Source: Mesorhizobium ciceri biovar biserrulae WSM1271
GTDB lineage: Bacteria > Pseudomonadota > Alphaproteobacteria > Rhizobiales > Rhizobiaceae
Assembly (NCBI RefSeq): GCF_000185905.1
Contig: NC_014923.1
Coordinates: 2,751,501-2,815,500 of the forward strand
DNA length: 64,000 nt
Direction of reading: 5' to 3'
The first letter of the stretch is position 1. The number at the start of each line of letters is the position of its first letter. The translations under genes and the position numbers were made by a program. This document shows, one piece after another, positions 17,173-25,247 of this stretch. A model generated the notes under the pieces. That model saw nothing but the letters and a program-made list of their open reading frames with translations, ran no database searches and was not told the origin of the DNA.

Positions 17173-17775
17173 ATGGTTCGAACCGCACTCGCCGTCCTGG
17201 TGATCGATGAAAACCGCATCCGCGCCGCGATCATCGAGGCGGGGTTGCGCGAGGCCGGCCATGAGCGGGTCACTGTCATCCATGATGTGACCGGCATTGC
17301 GCGGCGGATCGCCGAGATCGAGCCCGATGTCATCGTCATCGATCTCGAAAACCCGAATCGCGACATGCTGGAAAACATGTTCCAGCTGTCGCGTGCCGTA
17401 AAACGGCCGATCGCCATGTTCGTCGACCGCTCCGACCAGGCCTCGATCGAGGCGGCGGTCGATGCCGGCGTTTCGGCCTATGTCGTCGACGGTCTGCGGC
17501 AAGAGCGCGTCAAGCCGATCCTCGACATGGCGGTCAGCCGCTTCAACGCTTTTTCGCGCATGGCGCGCGAACTGGAAGAGGTTCGCGGCGAGCTCGAGAG
17601 CCGCAAGGTGATCGACCGCGCCAAGGGCATCCTGATGAAATCGCGCGGCCTCTCCGAAGAGGCCGCCTACACGCTGCTGCGCAAGACGGCGATGAACCAG
17701 AACCGCAAGATCGGCGACATCGCCCAAAGCTTGGTGACTGCCGCGGGGCTGCTGGGACCGGCGGAGGACGAATGA
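17173..17775 (+). CDS. nasT: ANTAR-domain antitermination regulator NasT
   Basis: 200 residues: an N-terminal receiver-like domain (VLVIDEN at the start, DVIVIDLENP at the phospho-acceptor position) and a C-terminal ANTAR domain with the expected DRAKGILMKSRGLSEEAAYTLLRK pattern at about residues 153-175. NasT proteins bind paired hexaloop hairpins in nitrate-gene leaders and prevent termination; NasS holds NasT inactive without nitrate or nitrite. It overlaps nasS by four bases (ATGA), and its probable RNA target is in the nrtA leader at 19218-19252. GCATTGCACAA upstream also occurs before nrtA. Confidence 0.92.
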   Translation: MVRTALAVLVIDENRIRAAIIEAGLREAGHERVTVIHDVTGIARRIAEIEPDVIVIDLENPNRDMLENMFQLSRAVKRPIAMFVDRSDQASIEAAVDAGVSAYVVDGLRQERVKPILDMAVSRFNAFSRMARELEEVRGELESRKVIDRAKGILMKSRGLSEEAAYTLLRKTAMNQNRKIGDIAQSLVTAAGLLGPAEDE

Positions 17776-19010
17776 GCATGACTGCCGAGCACCAGATCAC
17801 CGCCGGCTTCATGCCGCTTTTCGACAGCGCCGTGCTGGTCGCGGCGGGCGAACTTGGCTTCGCCGCGCAAGAAGGCATCGATCTGAAGCTGCACCGCGAG
17901 ACATCCTGGGCCAACATCCGCGACCGCATCGCCATCGGCCACTTCCATCTCGCGCATATGCTGGGACCGATGCCGCTCGCCTGCAATCTCGGGCTGACGC
18001 CGCTGGCCTCGGAAACCATCGTGCCGTTCTCGCTCGGCCTCGGCGGCAATTGCGTCACCATCTCCAATGCCGTTTGGGCCGGTATGGCGGCACACGGCGC
18101 CGAGGCCGACCTAGACCCGGCGCGCGCCGGTGCCGCACTTGGCGCGCTCATTCGCGAGCGCGCTGCGGCCGGTGGCGATCCGCTGCGCTTTGCCGTGGTG
18201 CATCCGCATTCCGGGCACAATTACGAATTGCGCTACTGGCTCGCCGCCTGCGGCATCGATCCGCGCCAAGAGATTGAGATCGTCATCGTGCCGCCGCCCT
18301 TCATGGCCGATGCGCTGGCCGCCGGCCGCATCGACGGCTACTGCGTCGGCGAACCCTGGAACAGCGCTGCGGTGGCCGCCGGCACCGGCCACATCGTCAC
18401 CGTCAAGGCGCGGATATGGCGCAACAGCCCGGAGAAGGTGATCGGCGTGCGCAAGGCTTGGGCAGACGAAAACCCCGAGGCCTTGGCGGCGCTGCTGCGC
18501 GCGCTGCATCACTCGGCGCGCTGGTGCCAGGATCCGGCCAACCATGGCGAACTGGCCGGGGTGATGGCGCAGGCCGGCTTCCTCGGCCTGCCGCCGACCG
18601 TGCAGATGCCGATCCTGACCGGCCATCTCCAACTGGGCGGCGGTGCGGAGCGGACCATCGACGACTTCTTCCTCCCCTTCGATAAGGCGGCGAACTTTCC
18701 GTGGAAGAGCCATGCGCTGTGGTTCTACACGCAGATGGTGCGCTGGGGGCACGTGGCGCACACGCCTGAAAATCTCGCCATCGCCCGCGATTGCTACCGT
18801 CCCGACCTCTACCGTTCGGCGCTGAAGCCGCTCGGCGTCGCGCTTCCCGGCGCCAATTCGAAAGTCGAGGGTGCGCTCCAAATTGCCACCGCGGTCGGCG
18901 CGACAGGCGCCGGCCTTGTGCTCGGTCCGGACGGTTTCTTCGACGGTCAGATCTTCGATCCTGACGAGATCGATGCGTACATTACCGGCCAGAAATTTGC
19001 CGAGATTTAG
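17772..19010 (+). CDS. nasS: Nitrate/nitrite sensor NasS (NrtA-like, cytoplasmic)
   Basis: 412 residues related to the NrtA/CmpA binding proteins (ITAGFMPLFDSAVLVAAGELGFAAQEGIDL, YWLAACGIDP, YCVGEPWN) but with no signal peptide, so it stays in the cytoplasm. In known NasST systems it binds nitrate or nitrite and releases NasT. It is co-transcribed with nasT through a 4-base overlap. It shares substantial similarity with the exported NrtA downstream, as expected from common ancestry. Confidence 0.9.
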   Translation: MSMTAEHQITAGFMPLFDSAVLVAAGELGFAAQEGIDLKLHRETSWANIRDRIAIGHFHLAHMLGPMPLACNLGLTPLASETIVPFSLGLGGNCVTISNAVWAGMAAHGAEADLDPARAGAALGALIRERAAAGGDPLRFAVVHPHSGHNYELRYWLAACGIDPRQEIEIVIVPPPFMADALAAGRIDGYCVGEPWNSAAVAAGTGHIVTVKARIWRNSPEKVIGVRKAWADENPEALAALLRALHHSARWCQDPANHGELAGVMAQAGFLGLPPTVQMPILTGHLQLGGGAERTIDDFFLPFDKAANFPWKSHALWFYTQMVRWGHVAHTPENLAIARDCYRPDLYRSALKPLGVALPGANSKVEGALQIATAVGATGAGLVLGPDGFFDGQIFDPDEIDAYITGQKFAEI

Positions 19011-19033
19011 GCCTGATCATTTCCGCGCCATCC

Positions 19034-19048
19034 TTGTGCATTGCACAA
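19034..19048. promoter_or_regulatory. Palindromic activator site upstream of nrtA
   Basis: TTGTGCA-T-TGCACAA is a perfect 7+7 inverted repeat 119 bases before the -24 box. It is placed where an enhancer-binding protein such as NtrC would act on the sigma-54 promoter, though it is shorter than the classical NtrC site. Eleven of its bases, GCATTGCACAA, recur before nasT at 17136-17146. Confidence 0.4.
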
Positions 19049-19166
19049 AAATTGTGCGCGCGATTGCCCTAATGAACAATCTTTGGCCTTCCGGCCATAG
19101 GGTTCAGTGCGCCGGCGATCAGCGCAGGCTGCTGATTTCATTGGCCTTTTTCACCTCTCTCAAAAC

Positions 19167-19182
19167 TGGCACGGTTCCTGCT
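19167..19182 (+). promoter_or_regulatory. Sigma-54 (RpoN) -24/-12 promoter of the nitrate operon
   Basis: TGGCACGGTTCCTGCT matches the TGGCACG-N4-TTGC(A/T) consensus in all but one key base and keeps the required GG-N10-GC spacing (GG 19168-19169, GC 19180-19181). Transcription would start near 19193 and yield a leader of about 180 bases before nrtA. Nitrogen-limitation control by RpoN/NtrC is inferred. Confidence 0.7.
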
Positions 19183-19217
19183 TTGAAATAGACAGGCCCT
19201 TTGCGGGTCACGGAACA

Positions 19218-19252
19218 GGCGTCCAATGGCGGGCGCCACAGGCAAAGCTGCC
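19218..19252 (+). ncRNA. ANTAR tandem hexaloop RNA motif (NasT target) in the nrtA leader
   Basis: First hairpin: GGCGTCC (19218-19224), loop AATGGC, GGGCGCC (19231-19237). After a 3-base linker, the second hairpin: GGC (19241-19243), loop AAAGCT, GCC (19250-19252). Both loops are hexanucleotides with A at position 1 and G at position 4, the recognition pattern known for ANTAR proteins. The second hairpin shares bases with the 5' arm of the terminator that starts at 19246, so the two folds exclude each other. Confidence 0.7.
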
Positions 19253-19312
19253 GCTCAGGTTCATGCGCGCTCCCGGTCACCCGGACGCGAAGACCTGGCT
19301 GGCGGCTTTTTT
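19246..19312 (+). terminator. Intrinsic terminator/attenuator in the nrtA leader
   Basis: AGCTGCCGCTCAGGT (19246-19260) pairs with ACCTGGCTGGCGGCT (19293-19307), fifteen positions with one mismatch, and is followed by T6 then GTTTT. It lies 60 bases before nrtA and would stop transcription unless NasT stabilises the preceding hexaloop hairpin. Confidence 0.75.
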
Positions 19313-19372
19313 GTTTTGATCAACACGCAATCGACGACGCGGATCTCAAGCCGCGCCCAACCGGAGACGACG

Positions 19373-20689
19373 ATGACGAAACGGATCAGGACTGGAACGA
19401 CCCTCAAAGACATGACGCGCCGCGATTTTCTGGTCAGCAGCGCGATGACGGCCGGCCTGTTCGTGGCGGCCCGCAAGCTCTTCCCTTCCGGCGCCTATGC
19501 CGCGACCGCCACTCCGGAGGTCACCGGCGCCAAGCTCGGCTTCATTGCCCTCACCGATGCGGCCCCGCTGATGATCGCCAAGGAGAAGGGGCTGTTCGCC
19601 AAGTTCGGCATGCCCGATGTCGAGGTGCTCAAGCAGGCCTCCTGGGGTGCGACACGCGACAATCTGATGCTCGGCGGCGCGGCCAACGGCATCGACGGCG
19701 CTCATATCCTGACACCGCTGCCTTACCTCATGCACACCGGCAAGGTGACGCAGAACAACCAGCCGATGCCGATGGCGATCGTGGCTCGGCTCAACTACGA
19801 CTGCCAGGGCATTTCGGTCGCCCAGGAATATGCCGGCACCGGTGTCGGCCTCGACGCCTCGAAGCTGAAAGACGCGTTCGCTGCCAAGAAGGCGACCGGC
19901 AAGGAAATCAAGGCCGCCATGACCTTCCCGGGCGGTACGCATGATCTGTGGCTGCGCTATTGGCTGGCCGCCGGCGGCATCGATCCCGACAAGGACGTCT
20001 CGACCATCGTCGTGCCGCCGCCGCAGATGGTGGCCAACATGAAGGTCGGCAATATGGACGTGTTCTGCGTCGGCGAGCCGTGGAACGAGCAACTCGTCCA
20101 TCAGGGCGTCGGCTTCACCGCCGCCACGACAGGCGAATTGTGGAAGGGCCATCCGGAAAAGGCGCTCGGCCTGCGCGCCGAATTCATCGAGAAATATCCG
20201 AACGCCACCAAGGCGATCCTGATGGCCGTCATGGAAGCGCAGCAATGGTGCGAGGCCACCGAGAACAAGGACGAGATGGCCGCTATCATCGGCAAGCGGC
20301 AATGGATGAACGTGCCCGTCGCCGACATCATCGGCCGCCTCAAGGGCGACATCAACTATGGCAATGGCCGCGTCGCCAACGGCACCGATCTCTCCATGAA
20401 GTTCTGGAAGGGCGGCGTCTCCTATCCGTTCAAGAGCCATGATGCGTGGTTCCTTGCCGAGAACATCCGCTGGGGCAAGTTCGCGCCGACCACCGACATC
20501 AACGCGCTGGTCGACCAGGTCAACCGCGAGGATCTGTGGCGCGAGGCGGCCAAGGATCTCGGCGTCGCGGCAGCCGACGTTCCGGCGTCGTCGTCGCGCG
20601 GCGTCGAGACCTTCTTCGACGGCAAGATTTTCGATCCGGCCAACCCGTCCGCCTATCTCGACAGCCTGAAGATCAAGGCATCGGCGTAG
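19373..20689 (+). CDS. nrtA: Nitrate ABC transporter substrate-binding protein NrtA
   Basis: 438 residues from ATG 19373, preceded by GGAG. The N-terminus carries a twin-arginine signal (TRRDFLVSSAMTAGLFVAA) and cleavage near AYA, so it is probably exported folded by the Tat system. The mature part has NrtA/CmpA features: LGFIALTDAAPLMIAKEKGLFAKFG, YDCQGISVAQ, YWLAAGGIDPDKD, VFCVGEPWNEQL. It delivers nitrate or nitrite to NrtBC. It is the first gene after the attenuated leader, and a 13-bp stem-loop follows its stop. Confidence 0.92.
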   Translation: MTKRIRTGTTLKDMTRRDFLVSSAMTAGLFVAARKLFPSGAYAATATPEVTGAKLGFIALTDAAPLMIAKEKGLFAKFGMPDVEVLKQASWGATRDNLMLGGAANGIDGAHILTPLPYLMHTGKVTQNNQPMPMAIVARLNYDCQGISVAQEYAGTGVGLDASKLKDAFAAKKATGKEIKAAMTFPGGTHDLWLRYWLAAGGIDPDKDVSTIVVPPPQMVANMKVGNMDVFCVGEPWNEQLVHQGVGFTAATTGELWKGHPEKALGLRAEFIEKYPNATKAILMAVMEAQQWCEATENKDEMAAIIGKRQWMNVPVADIIGRLKGDINYGNGRVANGTDLSMKFWKGGVSYPFKSHDAWFLAENIRWGKFAPTTDINALVDQVNREDLWREAAKDLGVAAADVPASSSRGVETFFDGKIFDPANPSAYLDSLKIKASA

Positions 20690-20691
20690 CC

Positions 20692-20725
20692 TGATCGCAA
20701 GCGGTGCATGCGCCGCTTGCGATCA
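20692..20725 (+). promoter_or_regulatory. Strong stem-loop between nrtA and nrtB
   Basis: TGATCGCAAGCGG (20692-20704) pairs perfectly with CCGCTTGCGATCA (20713-20725) around an 8-base loop, starting 2 bases after the nrtA stop. No T-run follows. A transcript-protecting hairpin giving excess NrtA over NrtB is the likely role. Confidence 0.7.
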
Positions 20726-20754
20726 CTACCTGCCCCAAGGAGTTTTCCCCAGAC

Positions 20755-21645
20755 ATGTCGATCCAGACTATCGAGGACACCAAGGTGAAGGCCTTTCCCG
20801 CCAAGCCGGCGGAGGTCATCGCCTTCACTGCCAAGGCACGGCGCCGCTTCGAGCCGCTCGCCATCGCCGGCAAACTGGCGAGCGCGCTGGTGCCGCCCAT
20901 CATCGTCATCGCGCTGATGCTGGTCGTCTGGCAGATCGCCTGTTCGTCGCCGACATCGAGCCTGCCGCCGCCGACCCAGGTGTGGAACGAGGCTTACGAC
21001 CTGATAGCGCATCCGTTCTTCGACAATGGCCCGCAGGATATAGGTCTGGCCTGGCGCGTGCTGATCTCGCTGCAGCGCGTCGCCGTCGGCTTCGGCCTGG
21101 CGGCGGTCGTCGGCGTCGCGCTCGGTGCGCTGGTCGGCCAGTCGATCTGGGCGATGCGCGGCCTCGACCCGGTGTTCCAGATCCTGCGCACGGTGCCGCC
21201 GCTGGCCTGGCTGCCGCTGTCGCTGGCGGCGTTCCGTGATTCCAGCCCGTCGGCGATCTTCGTCATCTTCATCACCTCGATCTGGCCAATCATCATCAAC
21301 ACCGCGGTCGGCGTGCGCAACATTCCCGAGGACTACCGCAACGTCTCGCGCATCCTGCGGCTCAACCAGTTCGAATTCTTCGTCAAGATCATGGTGCCGG
21401 CCGCCGCGCCTTACATCTTCACCGGCTTGAGGATCGGCATCGGCCTGTCCTGGCTCGCCATCGTCGCCGCCGAAATGCTGACTGGCGGCGTCGGCATCGG
21501 CTTCTTCATCTGGGATGCGTGGAACTCGTCGCGGCTGCCCGACATCATCGTCGCGCTCGCCTATATCGGCGTCACCGGCTTCTGCCTCGACCGGCTGGTC
21601 GCGGCGGTCGGCGCCTTCGTCACCCGCGGCACAACGGCAAAGTGA
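20755..21645 (+). CDS. nrtB: Nitrate ABC transporter permease NrtB
   Basis: 296 residues from ATG 20755; the frame stays open back to 20704, but that part lies in the intergenic hairpin, and AAGGAG at 20737-20742 serves the later start. There is a long cytoplasmic N-terminus, then about six membrane segments, with the NrtB-type FQILRTVPPLAWLPLSLAAF and an EAA loop around EDYRNVSRILRLNQFEFFVKIMVPAAAP. It forms the nitrate channel as a homodimer with NrtC. Confidence 0.9.
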   Translation: MSIQTIEDTKVKAFPAKPAEVIAFTAKARRRFEPLAIAGKLASALVPPIIVIALMLVVWQIACSSPTSSLPPPTQVWNEAYDLIAHPFFDNGPQDIGLAWRVLISLQRVAVGFGLAAVVGVALGALVGQSIWAMRGLDPVFQILRTVPPLAWLPLSLAAFRDSSPSAIFVIFITSIWPIIINTAVGVRNIPEDYRNVSRILRLNQFEFFVKIMVPAAAPYIFTGLRIGIGLSWLAIVAAEMLTGGVGIGFFIWDAWNSSRLPDIIVALAYIGVTGFCLDRLVAAVGAFVTRGTTAK

Positions 21646-21656
21646 GGAGAGGGGCG

Positions 21657-22454
21657 ATGACGGCCTATCTGAAGCTCGACCATATCGACAAATCCTTCAC
21701 GCGTGGTGCCCAGGTCAGCGAGGTGTTGAAGGACATCAGGCTGACCATCGACAAGGGCGAATTCGTCTCCATCATCGGCCATTCCGGCTGCGGCAAGTCG
21801 ACCCTGCTCAATCTGATCGCCGGGCTGACCAAGGTGTCGGCCGGCGCCGTGCTGCTCGAGGACAAGGAGGTCGACAGCCCTGGACCGGAACGCGCCGTGG
21901 TGTTCCAGAACCACTCGCTGCTGCCGTGGCTGACCGTCTACGAAAACATCAACCTGGCGGTGTCGAAGGTCTTCGGCCGTTCGAAGAGCAAAGTCGAGCG
22001 GCATGACTGGATCATGCGCAATCTCGACCTCGTGCAGATGGCGCATGCCAAGGACAAGCGCCCGGCGGAAATCTCCGGGGGCATGAAGCAGCGCGTCGGC
22101 ATCGCCCGGGCGCTGGCGATGGAGCCGAAGATCCTGCTGCTCGACGAGCCGTTCGGCGCGCTCGATGCGCTGACGCGGGCCCATCTGCAGGACGCGGTGA
22201 TGGACATCCATTCCAGGCTCGGCTCAACGACGATCATGATCACCCATGACGTCGACGAGGCGGTGCTGCTCTCCGACCGCATCGTCATGATGACCAATGG
22301 CCCGGCGGCGACCATCGGCGAAGTGCTTGCCGTGCCGCTGGCGCGGCCGCGCCGGCGCGTCGAACTCTCTTCCGACCGGACCTTCCTGCGCTGCCGCGAG
22401 GCGGTTCTGAAGTTCCTCTACGAACGCCACCGCTTCGTCGAAGCCGCGGAGTAG
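21657..22454 (+). CDS. nrtC: Nitrate ABC transporter ATP-binding protein NrtC/NrtD
   Basis: 265 residues from ATG 21657 behind a GAGGAGAGGGG ribosome site. It has Walker A GHSGCGKST, Q-loop VFQNHSLLPW, signature ISGGMKQRVGIARAL, Walker B ILLLDEPFGALD and H-loop MITHDVDEA. It is of single-domain NrtD size and lacks the C-terminal NrtA-like sensor domain of cyanobacterial NrtC, so inhibition by intracellular nitrate through that domain is not expected. It is followed after 4 bases by nirB. Confidence 0.9.
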   Translation: MTAYLKLDHIDKSFTRGAQVSEVLKDIRLTIDKGEFVSIIGHSGCGKSTLLNLIAGLTKVSAGAVLLEDKEVDSPGPERAVVFQNHSLLPWLTVYENINLAVSKVFGRSKSKVERHDWIMRNLDLVQMAHAKDKRPAEISGGMKQRVGIARALAMEPKILLLDEPFGALDALTRAHLQDAVMDIHSRLGSTTIMITHDVDEAVLLSDRIVMMTNGPAATIGEVLAVPLARPRRRVELSSDRTFLRCREAVLKFLYERHRFVEAAE

Positions 22455-22458
22455 CACC

Positions 22459-24909
22459 ATGAGCGAAAGACTTGTCATCATCGGCAATGGCATGGCCCCC
22501 GGGCGCATGCTGGAGCATCTGCTGGAACAGGCTCCAGGCCGCTACACCGTCACTATCTTCAACGCCGAGCCGCGCGTCAATTACGACCGCATCATGCTGT
22601 CGCCGGTGCTGTCGGGCGAGAAGGCCTATGAGGAGATCATCATCCATGGCGACGGCTGGTACATCGCCAACAACATCACCCTCTACAAGGGCCACAAGAT
22701 CGTTGCCATCGACCGGACGGCGAAGACCGTCACCTCCGATCATGGCGTCACCGAACCCTACGACAAGCTCGTCATCGCCACCGGCTCGGTACCGTTCATC
22801 ATTCCGGTGCCGGGCCATGACCTGCCGGGGGTGCTGACCTATCGCGATCTCGATGACGTGCAGGCGATGATGCTCGCTGCCCAGTCGCGGGCGAAGGCGG
22901 TGGTCATCGGCGGCGGCCTGCTGGGTCTGGAAGCGGCGGCGGGCCTCAACGCGCAAGGCATGGACGTCACCGTGCTGCATGTCATGCCGACCTTGATGGA
23001 GCGCCAGCTCGATCCGGCCGCCGGCTATCTCTTGCAGCGTGCGGTGGAGCAGCGCGGCATCAAGGTCATCACCAAGGCCAACACCCAGGCGATCACCGGC
23101 AACGGCAAGGTCGGGCAGGTGGAACTTGCTGACGGCACCATTATCCCAGCAACGCTTGTGGTGATGGCCGTCGGCATCAGGCCGAATTCGGCGCTGGCCA
23201 AACAGGCCGGCATCGCCGTTAACAGGGGCATCGTCGTCGATGCCGGCATGCGCAGCAACGATCCCGACATCTACGCGCTCGGCGAATGTGCCGAGGTCAA
23301 CGGCCAGGTCTATGGCCTCGTCGCGCCGCTCTACGAGATGGCGCGCGTCACAGCCAGCCAGCTTGCCGGCAACGAAGCGGCGGCCTTCGTCCATATGGAC
23401 ACGCCGACCAAGCTCAAGGTCACCGGCATCGACCTGTTCTCGCTCGGCGACTTCGCCGAGGGCGAGGACCGCCAGGAGATCGTGCTGCGCGATGCGGCGG
23501 CCGGCGTCTACAAGCGACTTGTGCTGAAGGACGACCGCATCATCGGCACCGTGCTCTATGGCGAGACGGCGGACGGCGCCTGGTTCAACGATCTCAAGAA
23601 AAAGCAGACCGACATATCCGAGATGCGCGATACGCTCATCTTCGGCCAGTCCTACCAGGGGGGTGCCCCGCTGGACCCTATGGCGGCCGTTGCAGCCTTG
23701 CCGGATGATGCGGAGATCTGCGGCTGCAACGGCGTTTGCAAGGGGAAGATCACCGGCGCGATCACGGCCAAGGGCCTGACCTCGCTCGACGACGTGCGCG
23801 CCCACACCAAGGCCTCGGCCTCCTGCGGCTCCTGCACCGGGCTGGTCGAGAAGCTGATGGTGCTGACCATCGGCGACAAATACAATCCAGCGGCGGTGCA
23901 GCCGATGTGCGGCTGCACGACGCTCGGTCATGACGAGGTCCGCCGGCTGATCATCGCCAAGCGCCTGAAGACCATTCCCGCCGTCATGCAGGAACTGGAA
24001 TGGACGACCTCCTGCGGCTGTGCCAAATGCCGGCCGGCGCTCAATTACTATCTCGTCTGCGACTGGCCGGACGACTACGCCGACGACTACCAGTCGCGCT
24101 TCATCAACGAGCGCGTCCACGCCAACATCCAGAAGGACGGCACCTATTCGGTGGTGCCGCGCATGTGGGGCGGAGTCACCAACGCCGCCGAACTGCGCGC
24201 CATCGCCGACGTCGTCGACAAGTTCGAAATCCCCATGGTCAAGGTCACCGGTGGCCAGCGCATCGACATGCTCGGCATCCGCAAGGAAGACCTGCCGGCG
24301 GTGTGGGCCGATCTCGGCCAGGCCGGCTTCGTCTCCGGTCATGCCTACGCCAAGGGCCTGCGCACGGTGAAGACTTGCGTCGGCTCGGACTGGTGCCGCT
24401 TCGGCACGCAGGATTCGACGGGATTTGGCGTGCGCATCGAAAAATTCATGTGGGGCTCGTGGACGCCGGCCAAGGTCAAGATGGCGGTGTCGGGCTGTCC
24501 GAGGAACTGTGCCGAGGCGACCTGCAAGGATGTCGGCGTCATCTGCGTCGACTCCGGCTACGAGATACATTTCGCCGGCGCGGCCGGCCTCGACATCAAG
24601 GGCACCGAGGTGCTGGGCATGGTCAAGACCGAGGACGAGGCGCTGGAGCACATCGTGGCGCTGACGCAGATGTACCGCGAGCAGGGCCGCTATCTCGAGC
24701 GCATTTACAAATGGGCCAAGCGCATCGGCATCCCCGAGATCAAGCGCCAGATCATGGACGATGGCGAGAAGCGCAAGGCCTATTACGACCGCTTCGTCTT
24801 CAGCCAGAAATTCGCCCAGGTCGACCCGTGGTCGGAACGCGTTTCCGGCAAGGACAAGCACGAATTCCGGCCGATGGCTTCGGTCGGGTTTGCGCAGGCG
24901 GCGGAGTGA
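22459..24909 (+). CDS. nirB: Assimilatory nitrite reductase (NADH), large subunit NirB
   Basis: 816 residues. In order: an FAD/NADH-binding pyridine-nucleotide oxidoreductase part (VIIGNGMAPGR at the start, VVIGGGLLGLEAAAGL at about 150), two BFD-like [2Fe-2S] cysteine groups (CGCNGVCKG/SCGSC and CGCTTLG/SCGCAKC, about 420-530), and a siroheme/[4Fe-4S] reductase part with the cluster cysteines in CVGSDWC and SGCPRNC. It reduces nitrite to ammonium in the cytoplasm with NirD. The stop overlaps the nirD start. No siroheme synthase gene is nearby, so siroheme must come from elsewhere. Confidence 0.95.
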   Translation: MSERLVIIGNGMAPGRMLEHLLEQAPGRYTVTIFNAEPRVNYDRIMLSPVLSGEKAYEEIIIHGDGWYIANNITLYKGHKIVAIDRTAKTVTSDHGVTEPYDKLVIATGSVPFIIPVPGHDLPGVLTYRDLDDVQAMMLAAQSRAKAVVIGGGLLGLEAAAGLNAQGMDVTVLHVMPTLMERQLDPAAGYLLQRAVEQRGIKVITKANTQAITGNGKVGQVELADGTIIPATLVVMAVGIRPNSALAKQAGIAVNRGIVVDAGMRSNDPDIYALGECAEVNGQVYGLVAPLYEMARVTASQLAGNEAAAFVHMDTPTKLKVTGIDLFSLGDFAEGEDRQEIVLRDAAAGVYKRLVLKDDRIIGTVLYGETADGAWFNDLKKKQTDISEMRDTLIFGQSYQGGAPLDPMAAVAALPDDAEICGCNGVCKGKITGAITAKGLTSLDDVRAHTKASASCGSCTGLVEKLMVLTIGDKYNPAAVQPMCGCTTLGHDEVRRLIIAKRLKTIPAVMQELEWTTSCGCAKCRPALNYYLVCDWPDDYADDYQSRFINERVHANIQKDGTYSVVPRMWGGVTNAAELRAIADVVDKFEIPMVKVTGGQRIDMLGIRKEDLPAVWADLGQAGFVSGHAYAKGLRTVKTCVGSDWCRFGTQDSTGFGVRIEKFMWGSWTPAKVKMAVSGCPRNCAEATCKDVGVICVDSGYEIHFAGAAGLDIKGTEVLGMVKTEDEALEHIVALTQMYREQGRYLERIYKWAKRIGIPEIKRQIMDDGEKRKAYYDRFVFSQKFAQVDPWSERVSGKDKHEFRPMASVGFAQAAE

Positions 24910-25244
24910 TGGAGATGAACTGGATAGCAATCGGCTCCATCTCCGACATCCCGCGCCGCGGCGCGCGTTGCGTCGCCACCCCGGAGGGCAAGATCGCCGT
25001 CTTCCGCACTGCGGACGATCAGGTCTATGCCATCGACGACCATTGCCCACACAGAGGCGGGCCGCTCAGCCAGGGCATCGTGCACGGCACGGCGGTGACC
25101 TGTCCCTTGCACAATTGGGTCATTTCGCTGGAGACCGGCAAGGCGCTTGGCGCCGACGAGGGCGCGGTGCGCACCATCCCGGTGCGGGTCGAGGGCGAGC
25201 GTCTGTTCATCGCGCTGGAAGCGCTGGCCAGCCGCGCGGCCTGA
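24909..25244 (+). CDS. nirD: Nitrite reductase small subunit NirD (Rieske-type)
   Basis: 111 residues, starting at ATG 24909, which shares its first base with the nirB stop. It has a Rieske fold with CPH in DDHCPHRGGP and CPLH in VTCPLHNW, so all four [2Fe-2S] ligands are present; some NirD proteins lack them. It associates with NirB for NADH-dependent nitrite reduction. nasA begins 3 bases after its stop, so the three enzymes are translated from one transcript. Confidence 0.93.
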   Translation: MEMNWIAIGSISDIPRRGARCVATPEGKIAVFRTADDQVYAIDDHCPHRGGPLSQGIVHGTAVTCPLHNWVISLETGKALGADEGAVRTIPVRVEGERLFIALEALASRAA

Positions 25245-25247
25245 ACC

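Noticed and set aside
22285..25050. Minus-strand open frame opposite nirB/nirD
   Set aside because: Antisense shadow of nirB and nirD, whose cofactor motifs are complete. The translation has no family features.
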